From: Ureibacillus galli
Lineage (GTDB): Bacteria; Bacillota; Bacilli; Bacillales_A; Planococcaceae
Length of the DNA: 49,523 nucleotides
Assembly: GCF_014836845.1 (NCBI RefSeq)
Contig: NZ_JACSQA010000026.1
Span: 1-49,523 of the forward strand
Direction: 5' to 3'
The position numbers were made by a program, and so were the translations under genes. The first letter of the stretch is position 1. Each line of letters starts with the position of its first letter. A model generated the notes under the pieces. That model was given only the letters and a program-made list of their open reading frames with translations, was not told where the DNA came from and made no database searches. Positions 14,762 to 24,872 of this stretch are shown in pieces.

Positions 14762-15991
14762 TGTCCGATTCTTTATCAAGATTCCTGTCTTGGTGTTTTG
14801 ATTGTGGATAACTTTAACCAGGATGGGATTTTTTCCGATGCCGATTTAGAAGTCATTCAAATTATTGCGGATCAAAGTGCCATCGCCCTTGAACATTCTC
14901 GGGTTTATCAAAATTTATTGCAAAAAAATGAGATGTTATCGAATACGATTTCCATTCATAAACAGTTTTATCAATTCATTATTGATGGGTAAGGCATTGG
15001 ACAGATCCTTTTGTTATTAGAAACTTTAATTGGCTCGAAAGTCGTTCATCGTGAGACGAATCTTTATCATGAGGACAGCAATTATTATCCGATTGTACGA
15101 AGTCATGAAATACTCGGCGTATTAGAACTAGAAAGGCCCTTCGAAACATTTTCTGAATTTGAGCAATTAATTATTGAACATGCCTGTTCTGCCATCGCCC
15201 TGGAATTAACGAAGAATAGTGCATTACTGGAACAAGAATTTCATTTTAGACAGGAAATTTTTAATCAACTATTACATGATCTCACCAACTCTGATTTAAA
15301 ACGAATCTTAACCTATTTACAGTGGAATGAAGTAAGTGATATCCAATGTATCATTATTGAAGGTTCAGCAAATCCGTTATGGGATCGCAATAAATTAACC
15401 GATAAACAATGGTTAGTCCTTTCTTTCGAAAATATGTTAAAAAGCATTTGTACGAATAGCTTTATCGTGGCGAATGCATTTCAATTGATTGTCGTTTTAC
15501 CTGATTTGAAAGGCGATCAACTAAGTCAAATTATTAACGAGATCGAGATGATTGTGGGCAAAGAAAAACAAGTGCTCATTGGAATTGGGCGGAAAACGAG
15601 TATTCAACAAATAGCCATTTCTTATCATGAAGCGATCCAGTCTATTAATTACGCAAAGACGACGAAACAATCCCATATTGTGGAATATGCCAAACTCGGT
15701 ATGGAGCGGTTGTTCCATGATTTAGAACCCCAAAGGATTGAAATTTTCATTCAAGATAAGATTGGCAAGTTATTAAAAACCGACTTCCTTCTAGTCGACA
15801 CGTTACTTTGTTTTATCAATCAAAATAAAAACCATAAAGAGACAGCTAAAGCGTTACATATTCATGGGAATACGTTATATTACCGGTTAAGAAAAATAGA
15901 AGACATCCTACAAATCGATTTGAATGATGAAAAAGAGTGGGTTGATCTCGTTATCGCTGTTCAACTATATGTGGCGAGTCACAAAAAGTAA
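14762..15991 (+). pseudogene. PucR/CdaR-type regulator, truncated and with an in-frame stop
   Basis: One frame runs from about 14762 to 15991 with a single TAA at 14990-14992. It starts inside a GAF domain (PILYQDSCLGVLIVDNF) with no start codon. It continues through a second sensor-like segment and a GGDEF-like region, and ends with the PucR HTH (ETAKALHIHGNTLYYRLRKI). The text on both sides of the TAA is contiguous (QFIIDG, stop, GIGQILLLLETLIG), so this is a nonsense mutation. The downstream half could start at about 15011 and make an HTH-bearing fragment. It would have activated the catabolic genes that follow. Confidence 0.8.
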
Positions 15992-16077
15992 TGTTTATTT
16001 TTGTGACTTGCCACATTCATTTTTATAATTTTGAATATTAAAATTATTCAAAATACAGAGATGAGAGGTGCACTAGA

Positions 16078-17529
16078 ATGACCGAAACGTATTTTAATTA
16101 TATTAATGGTGAATGGGTTCAAGCAATATCAGGTGAAGTCTATCCAAGTATTAATCCTGCCAATGCAGATCATATACTTGGCTATTTTCAAAAATCCGAT
16201 CAAAGAGATGTCGACATCGCAATCGACGTTGCAGAGAAAGCTTTTAAAATATGGTCAAAAATTGCAGTGCCTGAACGGGGAGAAGTATTATTTAAGCTCA
16301 TTAACTTATTGGAAGAACAAAAGGAAGAACTCGCTACAATCATTACAAAAGAAGTAGGGAAAACATACAAAAACTCCCTTGGTGAAGTACAAAAAACTAT
16401 CGAAGCAATGAAACAATTTAGCGGGGAAGCAACCCGTTTAACAGGAGAAACAATTCCCTCCAATGACCCAGATATTTTCGGATACACTGTGAGAGAACCT
16501 TTAGGGGTTGTCGGGGTAATTGCGCCTTATAATTTCCCCCTCGGTATCGGGATTTGGAAAATTGCACCGGCAATTGTTGCAGGAAATACCGTTGTGTTTA
16601 AGCCAGCAAGTAATACTTCTTTAATTAGTATAAAAATTATCGAGTTATTTGAAAAAGCGGGTGTCCCTAGAGGGGTTATCAATATGGTCACAGGGCCTGG
16701 TGGCGTCATTGGACGAGCTATTGGAAATCACGCAAAAATTAAAGCGGTGTCCTTTACTGGTTCAACAGAAGTAGGCTTGGCTCTAGGACGAGCTGTAACG
16801 AACCGGGGAGGAAAAATGCAAGCGGAGATGGGTGGAAAGAATGCGTCGATCATACTAGAAGATGCCAATTTAGATGAAACGATTCAAAATGTCGTCATTA
16901 GTGGTTTTTTTGATAATGGACAACGTTGTACCGGTACAAGCAGATTAATCGTTCCAAGAAGTATTTCAAAAGAGGTTATTGCTCGATTAGTTGAGGCAGC
17001 AAACGCTCTAACCATTGGTGATGGCTTTGATGAAAATGCTGATAATGGTCCAATCATCGATGAAAATCAATTGAACTTGTATTTAGAACATGTGAACGAC
17101 GCTATTCAAGATGGAGCAGTTCTTGAATGTGGTGGGAAAAGACTAACGGATAATGAGTTGGATAGAGGGTACTTTATAGCACCAACCGTGTTCAGTAATG
17201 TCAATCGAGAAATGCGAATTTTTAAGGAAGAGATTTTTGCGCCGGTTATTGCTGTTATTGAAGTAGATTCCTATGCAGAAGCATTGGAAGTAGCCAATGA
17301 TAGTGAGTTTGGATTGTCTTCAACTATTTATACGAAAGATTTAGCAAAGGCAATGCACTTTGTTAAACATATCGAGACAGGTGTGACCCATGTGAATATT
17401 CCTTCCAACTATTTTGAAAATCAATATCCTTTCGGTGGGAAGAAAGCGTCGAGTTTAGGACCGCGGGAACAAGGCTCAACAGCGTTAGAATTTTGGACTG
17501 AATATAAAACGGTTTACATGAAGGCATAG
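16078..17529 (+). CDS. NAD(P)-dependent aldehyde dehydrogenase
   Basis: This protein of 483 residues is full length for the ALDH superfamily. It shows the cofactor-binding PYNFPLGIGIWK and FTGSTEVG segments, the general-base Glu in EMGGKNASI, and the nucleophilic Cys in FDNGQRCTGTS (about residue 283). It would oxidise a semialdehyde to the acid in the cytoplasm. Similarity in feel is to ketoglutarate-semialdehyde and related dehydrogenases, but the substrate cannot be fixed. It has its own start just after the broken regulator and is followed 11 bp later by the reductase pseudogene and the M20 hydrolase. Confidence 0.9.
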   Translation: MTETYFNYINGEWVQAISGEVYPSINPANADHILGYFQKSDQRDVDIAIDVAEKAFKIWSKIAVPERGEVLFKLINLLEEQKEELATIITKEVGKTYKNSLGEVQKTIEAMKQFSGEATRLTGETIPSNDPDIFGYTVREPLGVVGVIAPYNFPLGIGIWKIAPAIVAGNTVVFKPASNTSLISIKIIELFEKAGVPRGVINMVTGPGGVIGRAIGNHAKIKAVSFTGSTEVGLALGRAVTNRGGKMQAEMGGKNASIILEDANLDETIQNVVISGFFDNGQRCTGTSRLIVPRSISKEVIARLVEAANALTIGDGFDENADNGPIIDENQLNLYLEHVNDAIQDGAVLECGGKRLTDNELDRGYFIAPTVFSNVNREMRIFKEEIFAPVIAVIEVDSYAEALEVANDSEFGLSSTIYTKDLAKAMHFVKHIETGVTHVNIPSNYFENQYPFGGKKASSLGPREQGSTALEFWTEYKTVYMKA

Positions 17530-17540
17530 GAGGGCTTTGG

Positions 17541-18415
17541 ATGACAACGGTTGGAGTAATTGGCTGTGGTTTAATGGGGAGTGGCATGGCGAAAAATTTA
17601 ATCAAACATCATTACAATGTCATGGTCTACGATATTAATGAAGAGGCAGTGAAAAAGCTAGTAAACGAAGGGGCAACCCCAGCTTCCGCACTTGAAGAAT
17701 TAGCGGGTCAAGTTGATTATGTCATTTTATCGTTAACATCGCCGAATCTAGTGAAAGAAATTGTTTTAAATGAGGAGACTGGAATTCTATCCAGAATGAA
17801 GCAAGGTGCTTTCATTTTGGACATGAGTACCAATGATGTCAATATCACGAGACAAATTCATCAAAAGTCTCAAGAAAAAGGCGTTGAATTTTACGATTGC
17901 CCGTTAAGTGGTGGACCAGATGGTGCGAATAATGGAACGCTCACTGTCATGGTTGGTGGGAATGAAGAGCGACTGGATGAAATTCTCCCGGTTCTACAAG
18001 CGATAGGGAAACATATTGAATATTTAGGTGAAAGTGGTGCAGGGCAAATCGTCAAGCTATGCCACAACATGGTTGTCGCCGGTGTCATTTCATTATTAAG
18101 TGAAGCCTTTTTAACGAGTGAAAGGCAGGTGTTCCGAAAGAAAAGCTTGCCTCCATTTTGCAAAAAGGTAGTGGACAAACCCGAGCGATGGATGTTTTCG
18201 GTGTAAATATTCTGGATCACACTTTTGACAATGTGAAATTTTCCTTGGCCAACATGACAAAAGATATTCATTTATATCGAAATCTAGCAGAAGACAACCA
18301 AATGGCTACTTTTGTCAGTGAAAGTACCCACCGACTATTTCATTTAGGAAAGAATAAAGGAAAAGGAAACTTAGATTCATCGGCTATTTATGAAGTGCTA
18401 ACTGAAATTGTGTAA
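17541..18415 (+). pseudogene. 3-hydroxyisobutyrate dehydrogenase-like gene with one frameshift
   Basis: Frame one gives the Rossmann N-terminus (GVIGCGLMGSGMAKNL), the substrate motif DCPLSGGPDGANNGTL, and GAGQIVKLCHNM with the catalytic-type Lys. Near 18121 coding moves to another frame, which continues AGVPKEKLASILQKGSGQTR, then AMDVFGVNILDH, to 18415. A one-base loss after TSG would explain it. The intact family member (about 290 residues) reduces a beta-hydroxyacid/semialdehyde pair with NAD(P). The truncated product would lose the all-helical C-terminal half and be inactive. Confidence 0.85.
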
Positions 18416-18474
18416 AAATTAAGAATCTATTTTATAAACTTAACATATGAAATAAATAAAAGGAGGTTAATAGA

Positions 18475-19671
18475 ATGCAAACATTATTTGATCGTTTAGA
18501 AGAAGTTTATGAGGAGACTGTGGAAATACGGAGGTACTTACATGCCAATCCGGAACTTTCATTTAAAGAAGTAAATACGGCTAAATATATTGCCGAATTT
18601 CATGAAATGTTAGGACATGAAACGAAAAGGGGCGTTGGTGGAAACGGAGTGGTTGCGTATTTAAAAGGTGATCAACCAGGACCGACAGTTGCTTTACGTG
18701 CCGATTTTGATGCACTGCCAATCTTTGAACAAACGGATTTACCTTTTAAATCCAAAAATGAAGGAGTCATGCATGCGTGTGGTCATGATGGTCATACAGC
18801 CACTTTACTCGGTTTAGCAAAAGTATTAAATAAAATGAAGGCAGAACTACAAGGAACGGTAGTCTTTATTCATCAACATGCGGAAGAATTACCTCCTGGC
18901 GGTGCTATTTCTATGATAGAAGATGGTTGTTTAGATGGGGTTGATGTCATTTTTGGTACCCATTTACAAGCTCAAATGCCATTAGGGGAAATTGGTTATC
19001 GCACGGGTGCCCTTCAAGCAGCACCGGATATGTTTAATATTCGCATTCAAGGGCGCGGGGGACACGGTGCATACCCACACCAAACGATTGATAGTATTGC
19101 GGTAGGAAGTCAACTTATTAATAGTTTAAACCAAATTGTTAGTCGGAAAATTAATCCGTTAGATTCTGCAGTGATATCCGTTACATCCTTTGTAGCAGAA
19201 AATCCATACAACGTGATTGCTGATCAAGCAGAGATGTTGGGAACAGTTCGAACTTTTAAAGAGGAAACTCGTGCATTAATCGAACAAGAGATGGAAAGAG
19301 TCGTAAAAGGCGTATGTGAAAGTGCGAATGCAAGTTATGATTTCACCTATACCCGTGGCTATCCAACACTCATTAACCATAAGGAAGAAACAGAATTCGT
19401 AGCAGAATTAGCAAAGAAAGTACCTAGTGTGACGGCTGTAAAAGAAACCGAACCCGTGATGGGCGGTGAAGATTACGCGTACTATTTACAACATGTAAAA
19501 GGAACGTTCTTCTTTACAGGTGCACGCAATCCTGAATGGGAAGTGTCCTATCCTCACCATCACCCGAAATTTGATATTGATGAGCGGGCATTATTAATCG
19601 CAGCGAAAACGCTTGGATTAGCGACGCTCGAATATATGAAAGTACACGCTAAAGAAGTTCAAGTGAAGTAA
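18475..19671 (+). CDS. M20-family amidohydrolase (N-acyl-amino-acid or aminoacylase-like)
   Basis: A 398-residue zinc/manganese metallohydrolase. Family signatures seen are ADFDALP, MHACGHDGHTA with the metal-binding His, and HAEELPPGG with the catalytic Glu pair. The dimerisation insert (about 180-290) and C-terminal GGEDYAYY with HHPKFDI are complete. The ATG has a strong AAGGAGG site. In this cluster it probably releases the carbon compound that the dehydrogenase and reductase then process. The acyl or amino-acid substrate is not known. Confidence 0.88.
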   Translation: MQTLFDRLEEVYEETVEIRRYLHANPELSFKEVNTAKYIAEFHEMLGHETKRGVGGNGVVAYLKGDQPGPTVALRADFDALPIFEQTDLPFKSKNEGVMHACGHDGHTATLLGLAKVLNKMKAELQGTVVFIHQHAEELPPGGAISMIEDGCLDGVDVIFGTHLQAQMPLGEIGYRTGALQAAPDMFNIRIQGRGGHGAYPHQTIDSIAVGSQLINSLNQIVSRKINPLDSAVISVTSFVAENPYNVIADQAEMLGTVRTFKEETRALIEQEMERVVKGVCESANASYDFTYTRGYPTLINHKEETEFVAELAKKVPSVTAVKETEPVMGGEDYAYYLQHVKGTFFFTGARNPEWEVSYPHHHPKFDIDERALLIAAKTLGLATLEYMKVHAKEVQVK

Positions 19672-19702
19672 CTACGAATAGACAGGAAAAGGAGGCAAGT
19701 GT

Positions 19703-20572
19703 ATGGAGGGAAATGCAGCAGGTTTATGGAAAGATTGGAAATTACATGTTTTAGTATTAGCAATCGTTTGTGTGACAGAGTTAATTGGTCAGCATAGTAT
19801 TTCGGTTGGGGTGGGCATTATCTTATTACTGCCGATGTTATATGCCGTAATTATTGGGATTGCGGTTTATTTCACACCCCTTGTAACGAAAAAGCAGTCG
19901 GAAAAAGCTGAAACATTAGTATATATTACATTAACGTTATTAATTGCAAAGTTTGGTGTACAAGCAGGTCCAGCTTTACCTCAACTGATTGAAGCCGGTC
20001 CCGCTCTTATTCTCCAAGAGATTGGAAATTTAGGAACGATTTTAATCGCCCTTCCTGTTGCCATTTTATTAGGGTTGAAGCGGGAAAGTATTGGTATGAC
20101 CCACTCCATCGGACGGGAACCGAATTTAGCTTTAATTACTGATAAATTTGGACTGTCTTCTCCAGAAGGTCGTGGCGTCATGTCGATGTATATTTTCGGT
20201 ACGGTATTTGGCTCCATCTTTTTAGGGTTAATATCTGGATTCCTAGCGACAGCGACACCTCTTCACCCTTATTCCTTCGCGATGGCTACAGGGGTCGGGA
20301 GTGGCAGTATGGCTGCTGCTTCATTAGGTCCTTTAGTGGCTGCGTTTCCTGATATGGCTGATACGATTACCGCCTTTTCGGGAGCTAGTAACTTATTAAC
20401 TTCTGTTACGGGCTTGTATGCAAGTATTTTCATAGGATTACCATTAACAGAAAAGTTATATAAAGTATTAACAAAACGAAAAAATTACAGCGAACCAGAA
20501 ATAGAAATGGAATCAACTATCGTAATAACAGAGGAAGTAAAAGAAGAATCCAAAACAAAGGTGGTGAAATAA
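19703..20572 (+). CDS. DUF3100 membrane protein
   Basis: This 289-residue protein has about eight hydrophobic helices and the polar signature GREPNLALITDKFGLSSPEG in a loop, characteristic of DUF3100. It follows the M20 hydrolase by 31 bp with AAAGGAGG before its ATG and precedes another membrane protein by 3 bp. The recurrent pairing of M20 and DUF3100 suggests transport of the hydrolase substrate or product. That role is inferred. Confidence 0.8.
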   Translation: MEGNAAGLWKDWKLHVLVLAIVCVTELIGQHSISVGVGIILLLPMLYAVIIGIAVYFTPLVTKKQSEKAETLVYITLTLLIAKFGVQAGPALPQLIEAGPALILQEIGNLGTILIALPVAILLGLKRESIGMTHSIGREPNLALITDKFGLSSPEGRGVMSMYIFGTVFGSIFLGLISGFLATATPLHPYSFAMATGVGSGSMAAASLGPLVAAFPDMADTITAFSGASNLLTSVTGLYASIFIGLPLTEKLYKVLTKRKNYSEPEIEMESTIVITEEVKEESKTKVVK

Positions 20573-20575
20573 TCG

Positions 20576-21031
20576 ATGCTAAAAAATATTCAAGAATGGG
20601 TTCTATTATTTGTGATCGTATCTTTTATGGTCATCATCGGAAATTGGATTGGTTATGATGTCATGCCCCTTGAGGCACTTCCTGGAATACTCGCATTAGC
20701 TTCAATAAGTTTTCTTGGTTTAATCATTCATCGAGTAATTCCATACAAAGGGATACCGAGTATTGCTTATATTGGGATATTAGCATTTATACTATCAATG
20801 CCAGCAGTACCTGGATCTGAAAAAATCGTTGAGTGGACAGGCAAAGTAAATCTACTTGCTATTGCGACACCGATTTTAGCCTATGCAGGGATATCAATCG
20901 GTCGTTCCTGGACGGATTTTGCGAAACTCGGATGGAAAACAGTCATTGTCGGGATGTTTGTCCTATTAGGTACATTCTTAGGGTCGGCAATCGTAGCAGA
21001 GATTATTTTACGTATGCAAGGTATTATATAA
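20576..21031 (+). CDS. Small four-to-five-span membrane protein, partner of the DUF3100 protein
   Basis: A 151-residue protein that is almost wholly hydrophobic, with helices at about 8-25, 33-52, 58-78, 92-110 and 118-145. The gap to the previous gene is 3 bp and AAGGTGGTG precedes the ATG, so the two are coupled. The paired-subunit layout suggests one two-component transporter. A strong terminator follows. The family name is not certain. Confidence 0.7.
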   Translation: MLKNIQEWVLLFVIVSFMVIIGNWIGYDVMPLEALPGILALASISFLGLIIHRVIPYKGIPSIAYIGILAFILSMPAVPGSEKIVEWTGKVNLLAIATPILAYAGISIGRSWTDFAKLGWKTVIVGMFVLLGTFLGSAIVAEIILRMQGII

Positions 21032-21055
21032 AATTTTATAATGAATCCAAAAAAC

Positions 21056-21103
21056 ACCCCGTAAAAGTAGAGTGATTTCTTACTTTTACGGGGTATTTAT
21101 TTC
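21056..21103 (+). terminator. Terminator of the catabolic cluster
   Basis: ACCCCGTAAAAGTA pairs with TACTTTTACGGGGT (14 bp), followed by ATTTATTT. Confidence 0.8.
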
Positions 21104-21168
21104 ATATATACTTTTTAAATCATCAACTTCTATGGATCGATAAAACTATAGCCAAGATTTTTTTGAAC

Positions 21169-21381
21169 TTACGAAGCATCTACTTGGATAAAGCTTACTT
21201 CAGATAAAAGTATTACTACATTTCTTTCTTCTCTTTCATAGTCGTCAGTTGATTCACGTAACCTTAGGATGGCGTTATCGACTGATACGAGTATGCCAGT
21301 AAACAATTCTTCGCCAGTTGCAACTCTTATTTCCTCATTGATTAGTTTGCGAAGCTGACTAAATAAATAGAAATCAAACAA
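21169..21381 (-). CDS. DUF2642-like small protein
   Basis: This protein of about 70 residues has an N-terminal hydrophobic-aromatic stretch (FDFYLFSQL), then EEIRVATGEELFTGILVSVD and a beta-rich end (VVILLSEVSFIQVD). The Sm-like beta pattern matches DUF2642. TTG at 21381 sits eight bases after AGGAGG. It follows another protein of the same type by 17 bp. DUF2642 proteins are typical of spore-formers and some are linked to the spore surface. The role here is unproven. Confidence 0.65.
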   Translation of the reverse strand: MFDFYLFSQLRKLINEEIRVATGEELFTGILVSVDNAILRLRESTDDYEREERNVVILLSEVSFIQVDAS

Positions 21382-21398
21382 CTTTAACACCTCCTATT

Positions 21399-21575
21399 TT
21401 AATAAGCTACACTTTTAATACTTGCTAACGGGATATAGACTAAATCAGCAGTTGTTCTGAGCACAATATAGTCCGCTTTTACTTCAATTAATATTCCAGA
21501 AACTGTAGAGTATTCTGTCGTAATATCAACCGTCATACCTTCTAAAGGACTAAGAATTGAACGTAGTTGCCACAT
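21399..21575 (-). CDS. DUF2642-like small protein, 58 aa
   Basis: Starts with ATG six bases after AAAGGAG. The product (LEGMTVDITTEYSTVSGILI, then ADYIVLR and PLASIKSVAY) has the same five-strand pattern as its downstream neighbour and is probably a paralogue. The two form a small minus-strand operon, divergent from the glycosyltransferase genes. Confidence 0.6.
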   Translation of the reverse strand: MWQLRSILSPLEGMTVDITTEYSTVSGILIEVKADYIVLRTTADLVYIPLASIKSVAY

Positions 21576-21743
21576 GTTAATCTCCTTTCTTTAATAACAT
21601 ATGTTGAATTATATGTTTGCTCGTTCCAATTTGATTGGGAATGTGTGCATAGAATTCTATCTTTTATTAAATATTTTTTTAAATTGGTCTTCTGCACAAG
21701 GCATGTGAAATAGATTACATAGTTTAATCTAGAGGTGATAACT

Positions 21744-22439
21744 ATGAAGATAAGAGAAGAAGGGTTAGTTAGTGTTGTTATTCCATGCTATAATGCAGCC
21801 CCTTATATCGAAGATTGCTTAAACGGACTACTATCTCAAACATACAACAAGATCGAAGTAATTCTTATCAATGATGCTTCGACGGATCATACAGTAAAAA
21901 TAGTAGAACAATGGATAGAAAATTCTAATCCATCTTTTCCAATCATTATATGCAACCTTCCAGTAAATACAGGGTTCGCCGGTGCACTGAATATCGGCTA
22001 TTTTATGAGTTCAGGTGAGTATATTGCAGTAAACGATGCCGATGATATTTCACACCCTTTACGTTTTGAGAAACAAGTGAACTTTTTAAAGGAAAATCTA
22101 GACTATGATTTAATCGGAACGAATTATCGGGCATTTACTGATGGCAATAAAGAAAATGGAAAAGAAGCCAATTGGCTATATTATGGAGAGGATATTCGGA
22201 AAATTTATGCGATTGGTAAGCACTGTATCTGCCATGGAACGATTTTATTCCGTGGAAAGGTTTTTGATTTACTAGGTGGTCCAACGAGAAGAATCACTGG
22301 AGCCGAGGATTACGAATTTATCGTCAAGTTTCTAAATGCGAAATTAAAAATTGATAATTTAAGAGACGTGTTATATTACTATCGTGTTCATGAAAAGCAG
22401 CGCTCAAAACAATTTTATGGAAGTGCTAAAGGTGAGTAA
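21744..22439 (+). CDS. Family 2 glycosyltransferase
   Basis: This protein of 231 residues is a compact GT-A fold enzyme. It shows VSVVIPCYNAAPYIEDCLNG at the start, INDASTDHT for nucleotide binding, VNDADD as the metal-binding DxD, and GAEDYEF near the acceptor base. ATG at 21744 follows AGAGGTG. It would add a sugar from a nucleotide donor to a glycan or protein in the cytoplasm. It overlaps the next glycosyltransferase by 8 bp, and the three genes form one operon for a pyruvylated surface glycan. Confidence 0.88.
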   Translation: MKIREEGLVSVVIPCYNAAPYIEDCLNGLLSQTYNKIEVILINDASTDHTVKIVEQWIENSNPSFPIIICNLPVNTGFAGALNIGYFMSSGEYIAVNDADDISHPLRFEKQVNFLKENLDYDLIGTNYRAFTDGNKENGKEANWLYYGEDIRKIYAIGKHCICHGTILFRGKVFDLLGGPTRRITGAEDYEFIVKFLNAKLKIDNLRDVLYYYRVHEKQRSKQFYGSAKGE

Positions 22440-23574
22440 AGAAAGGGTTTTACTTGTCACGGATGCTTTATATGTTGGGGGTACGGAAACCCATGTATTG
22501 GGGTTGGCAAAAGAATTACTAAAAAATGATGTAATTGTTTCTTTTGCCGCAAGGAAAGAAGGGAGTTTAGTTAGCTCCTTTGAAGCTTTAAATTGTCCTA
22601 TTTATCCTATCGATTTTCCAAAGACGCTCAATCTTGAGGAAAAACATGAAAAAGAGTTAATCGAGAAACTCGAAGGAATTATGGAAGCGGAGCAAATATC
22701 CGTCGTTCATTTTCATCAATCCCCATCAGGATACTTAGCCGGAAAGGCCGCAAGAAATAAGGGAATCGCTACCGTTTTTACTGTACATGGCACCTATTAT
22801 CCGAACCATGAGATTCGTAAACTTCTCCAATTGTCCGATGCTGTTATTTGTGTAAGTCCTCCATTATGCGATTATATGAAGTCGTTTGGAGTGGAACATC
22901 CTTACTTAGTCCCAAATGGCATTAATTTAGAGGAATATCCACGGGATGCCTCATATGAAGACTTAAAAAAAGAATTGAACATACCGAAAGATTCGCCTGT
23001 CGCCCTTTATGCGAGCAGAATTACATGGGCAAAGGCGAGTGTTTGCTCCATGTTTTTACGCGCTTGCAAGGACTTAAAGTTAAATCCTATTCCGAATCTC
23101 CATGTCATTATCGTTGGGGATGGCGACAAATTACGGGATATAAAAAACTTAACACAAATCATTGAGAAAGCGTGTAAAGATTCTTTTATCCATATCGTAG
23201 GGGAACAAAAGAATATGCATGCTTATTATTCTATGGCCGATTGTGTCGTTGGTACGGGACGCGTTGCACTAGAGGCGATGGCTTCGGAAAAACCAGTCAT
23301 AGCTGTTGGAAACCATGGTTATTTTGGAATGGTGAATAAAGACAATATCGATGAAGCATGGAACCACTATTTTGGAGATCATGGTTCCAAATCCTCTTGT
23401 AGTAGACATATTTTGAGAAACGATTTAAAAAAATATTTATTAAATCAAGAACAACTTAAGTTAAATGGCATCGCATCAAGAGAAATCGTAGAAGAAAAGT
23501 TTAATATACAAAATGTCGCAACGGACATTATAAAAATTTATTCTGAAACATCGAAAGGAGGAAGCGAAAGTTGA
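22432..23574 (+). CDS. Family 4 glycosyltransferase
   Basis: A GT-B fold enzyme of about 380 residues. The N-terminal acceptor domain shows YVGGTETHVLGLAKEL; the C-terminal donor domain shows VPNGINLEEYP, HVIIVGDGDKL and an EAMASEKPVIAV segment with the E-x7-E type glutamate. GTG at 22432 follows GGAAG by eight bases and overlaps the end of the family 2 gene. The donor sugar is unknown. It belongs with its neighbours to surface polysaccharide assembly. Confidence 0.87.
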   Translation: MSKERVLLVTDALYVGGTETHVLGLAKELLKNDVIVSFAARKEGSLVSSFEALNCPIYPIDFPKTLNLEEKHEKELIEKLEGIMEAEQISVVHFHQSPSGYLAGKAARNKGIATVFTVHGTYYPNHEIRKLLQLSDAVICVSPPLCDYMKSFGVEHPYLVPNGINLEEYPRDASYEDLKKELNIPKDSPVALYASRITWAKASVCSMFLRACKDLKLNPIPNLHVIIVGDGDKLRDIKNLTQIIEKACKDSFIHIVGEQKNMHAYYSMADCVVGTGRVALEAMASEKPVIAVGNHGYFGMVNKDNIDEAWNHYFGDHGSKSSCSRHILRNDLKKYLLNQEQLKLNGIASREIVEEKFNIQNVATDIIKIYSETSKGGSES

Positions 23575-24638
23575 AGAAGCTCCTATATATTGGGTGGATC
23601 GGCTTTAATAACTTAGGTGATGAATTATTATGGCACATCTTTCGAGACAAATGTAAAGAACACCTAGGAGAAGATCAAATAGAAATCATTCCATCAGTAC
23701 CAGGGACCGACATGAAAAACTTTGAAAAATATGATGCGGTTATTTTAGGGGGAGGCTCTCTTTTATTACCGGGCTATTTGCAAATCCTTCAAAATGCCCT
23801 TCATCAAGGCAAACCAGTTATGATATGGGGATCAGGACTTGATTGGATTGAAAAGAAAAATCTCGATTTATTAATAAATGATCAATTACTTTCGATGGAA
23901 CAAAATTTCAAACAAAAGGATATTGAAGTATTAGATGAAGTAATTGAAAAAGCATTGTTTGTTGGGATAAGAGGACCTTTAACGAAAAAGGCGATTGAAA
24001 TTATGATTGGAAGTGAAAAGACGGAGAAAGTAGAAATGATAGGAGATCCGGGCTTATTATTGAAAGAGCCTGATCCGAAAAAGCTTTCTAGCAAAGAAAA
24101 GCTAATTGGTATCAACTGGGGAACTACATTTAATCGTTTATATGGGGGAAATGAAAGTTTAGTTGAGAAACAGTTAGTTGAGGCAGCGAAGAAATTAATT
24201 GAATCCGGTTATAAATTGATTATTTATTCGGTATGGGGCGATGATAGACCCCATTGTGAAAGACTATATGAAAAAATAAATCATCCTGAGAGCGTCATAC
24301 TGGATAAAAATCTATATACGGAACAGCAATTAATAGAAAAATTATCAAAATGTACTGCAACGATTAACTTTAAACTACATGCAAACTATCTCTCATTTGC
24401 GGCAAATGTACCAGCCATCGCATTAGGCTATCGCTTTAAAATATTTGATAATGCCGCTTCCCTTGGGTTAGAACAGTTAGTTGTTTCGACCGACTCTCAA
24501 CAACTAACGAAGGAAATATTAGATCGAATAGAAATCATCGAAAAAAGTGGCGAAGCGATACTAGAACAATATCAATCTAGTAAAAAGAAATACCAACCAC
24601 TTTTAGAATCACTATTTACTAAAAACTTTTTAGCATAG
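23571..24638 (+). CDS. Polysaccharide pyruvyl transferase (CsaB-like)
   Basis: This 355-residue protein shows the family start LYIGWIGFNNLGDELLW, a GGGSLLLP loop, IGDPGLLL, and NFKLHANYLSFAANVPAIAL with the conserved His. Such enzymes transfer pyruvate from phosphoenolpyruvate to a sugar, giving an acidic ketal that anchors S-layer or spore-coat proteins. The TTG start overlaps the previous stop by 4 bp after AAAGGAGG. Spore-surface or S-layer glycan is the likely target, by family and by the DUF2642 neighbours. Confidence 0.87.
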   Translation: MKKLLYIGWIGFNNLGDELLWHIFRDKCKEHLGEDQIEIIPSVPGTDMKNFEKYDAVILGGGSLLLPGYLQILQNALHQGKPVMIWGSGLDWIEKKNLDLLINDQLLSMEQNFKQKDIEVLDEVIEKALFVGIRGPLTKKAIEIMIGSEKTEKVEMIGDPGLLLKEPDPKKLSSKEKLIGINWGTTFNRLYGGNESLVEKQLVEAAKKLIESGYKLIIYSVWGDDRPHCERLYEKINHPESVILDKNLYTEQQLIEKLSKCTATINFKLHANYLSFAANVPAIALGYRFKIFDNAASLGLEQLVVSTDSQQLTKEILDRIEIIEKSGEAILEQYQSSKKKYQPLLESLFTKNFLA

Positions 24639-24676
24639 TTTTTGGAGAGGTGGGTTTGACTCCTGCTATCCACTGA

Positions 24677-24716
24677 ACGTCAAAATCCTTGAATTATAAG
24701 GGTTTTGGCGTTTTTT
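24677..24716 (+). terminator. Terminator of the glycan operon
   Basis: ACGTCAAAATCCTT pairs with AAGGGTTTTGGCGT (with two G-T pairs), followed by TTTTTT. Confidence 0.75.
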
Positions 24717-24872
24717 AATTGCCTAAAAACATCCGTTTTTTCCTTTTAATTCATTACAGAGTGGCCCCGGATACTCGAACATACGATAAGTGGAAAGATA
24801 AAATGCTAACAAAAATTTTTTTATTTCATTTTGTAAAAGTTCTTGCAAAATGGAAGAAACATGTATATGATG

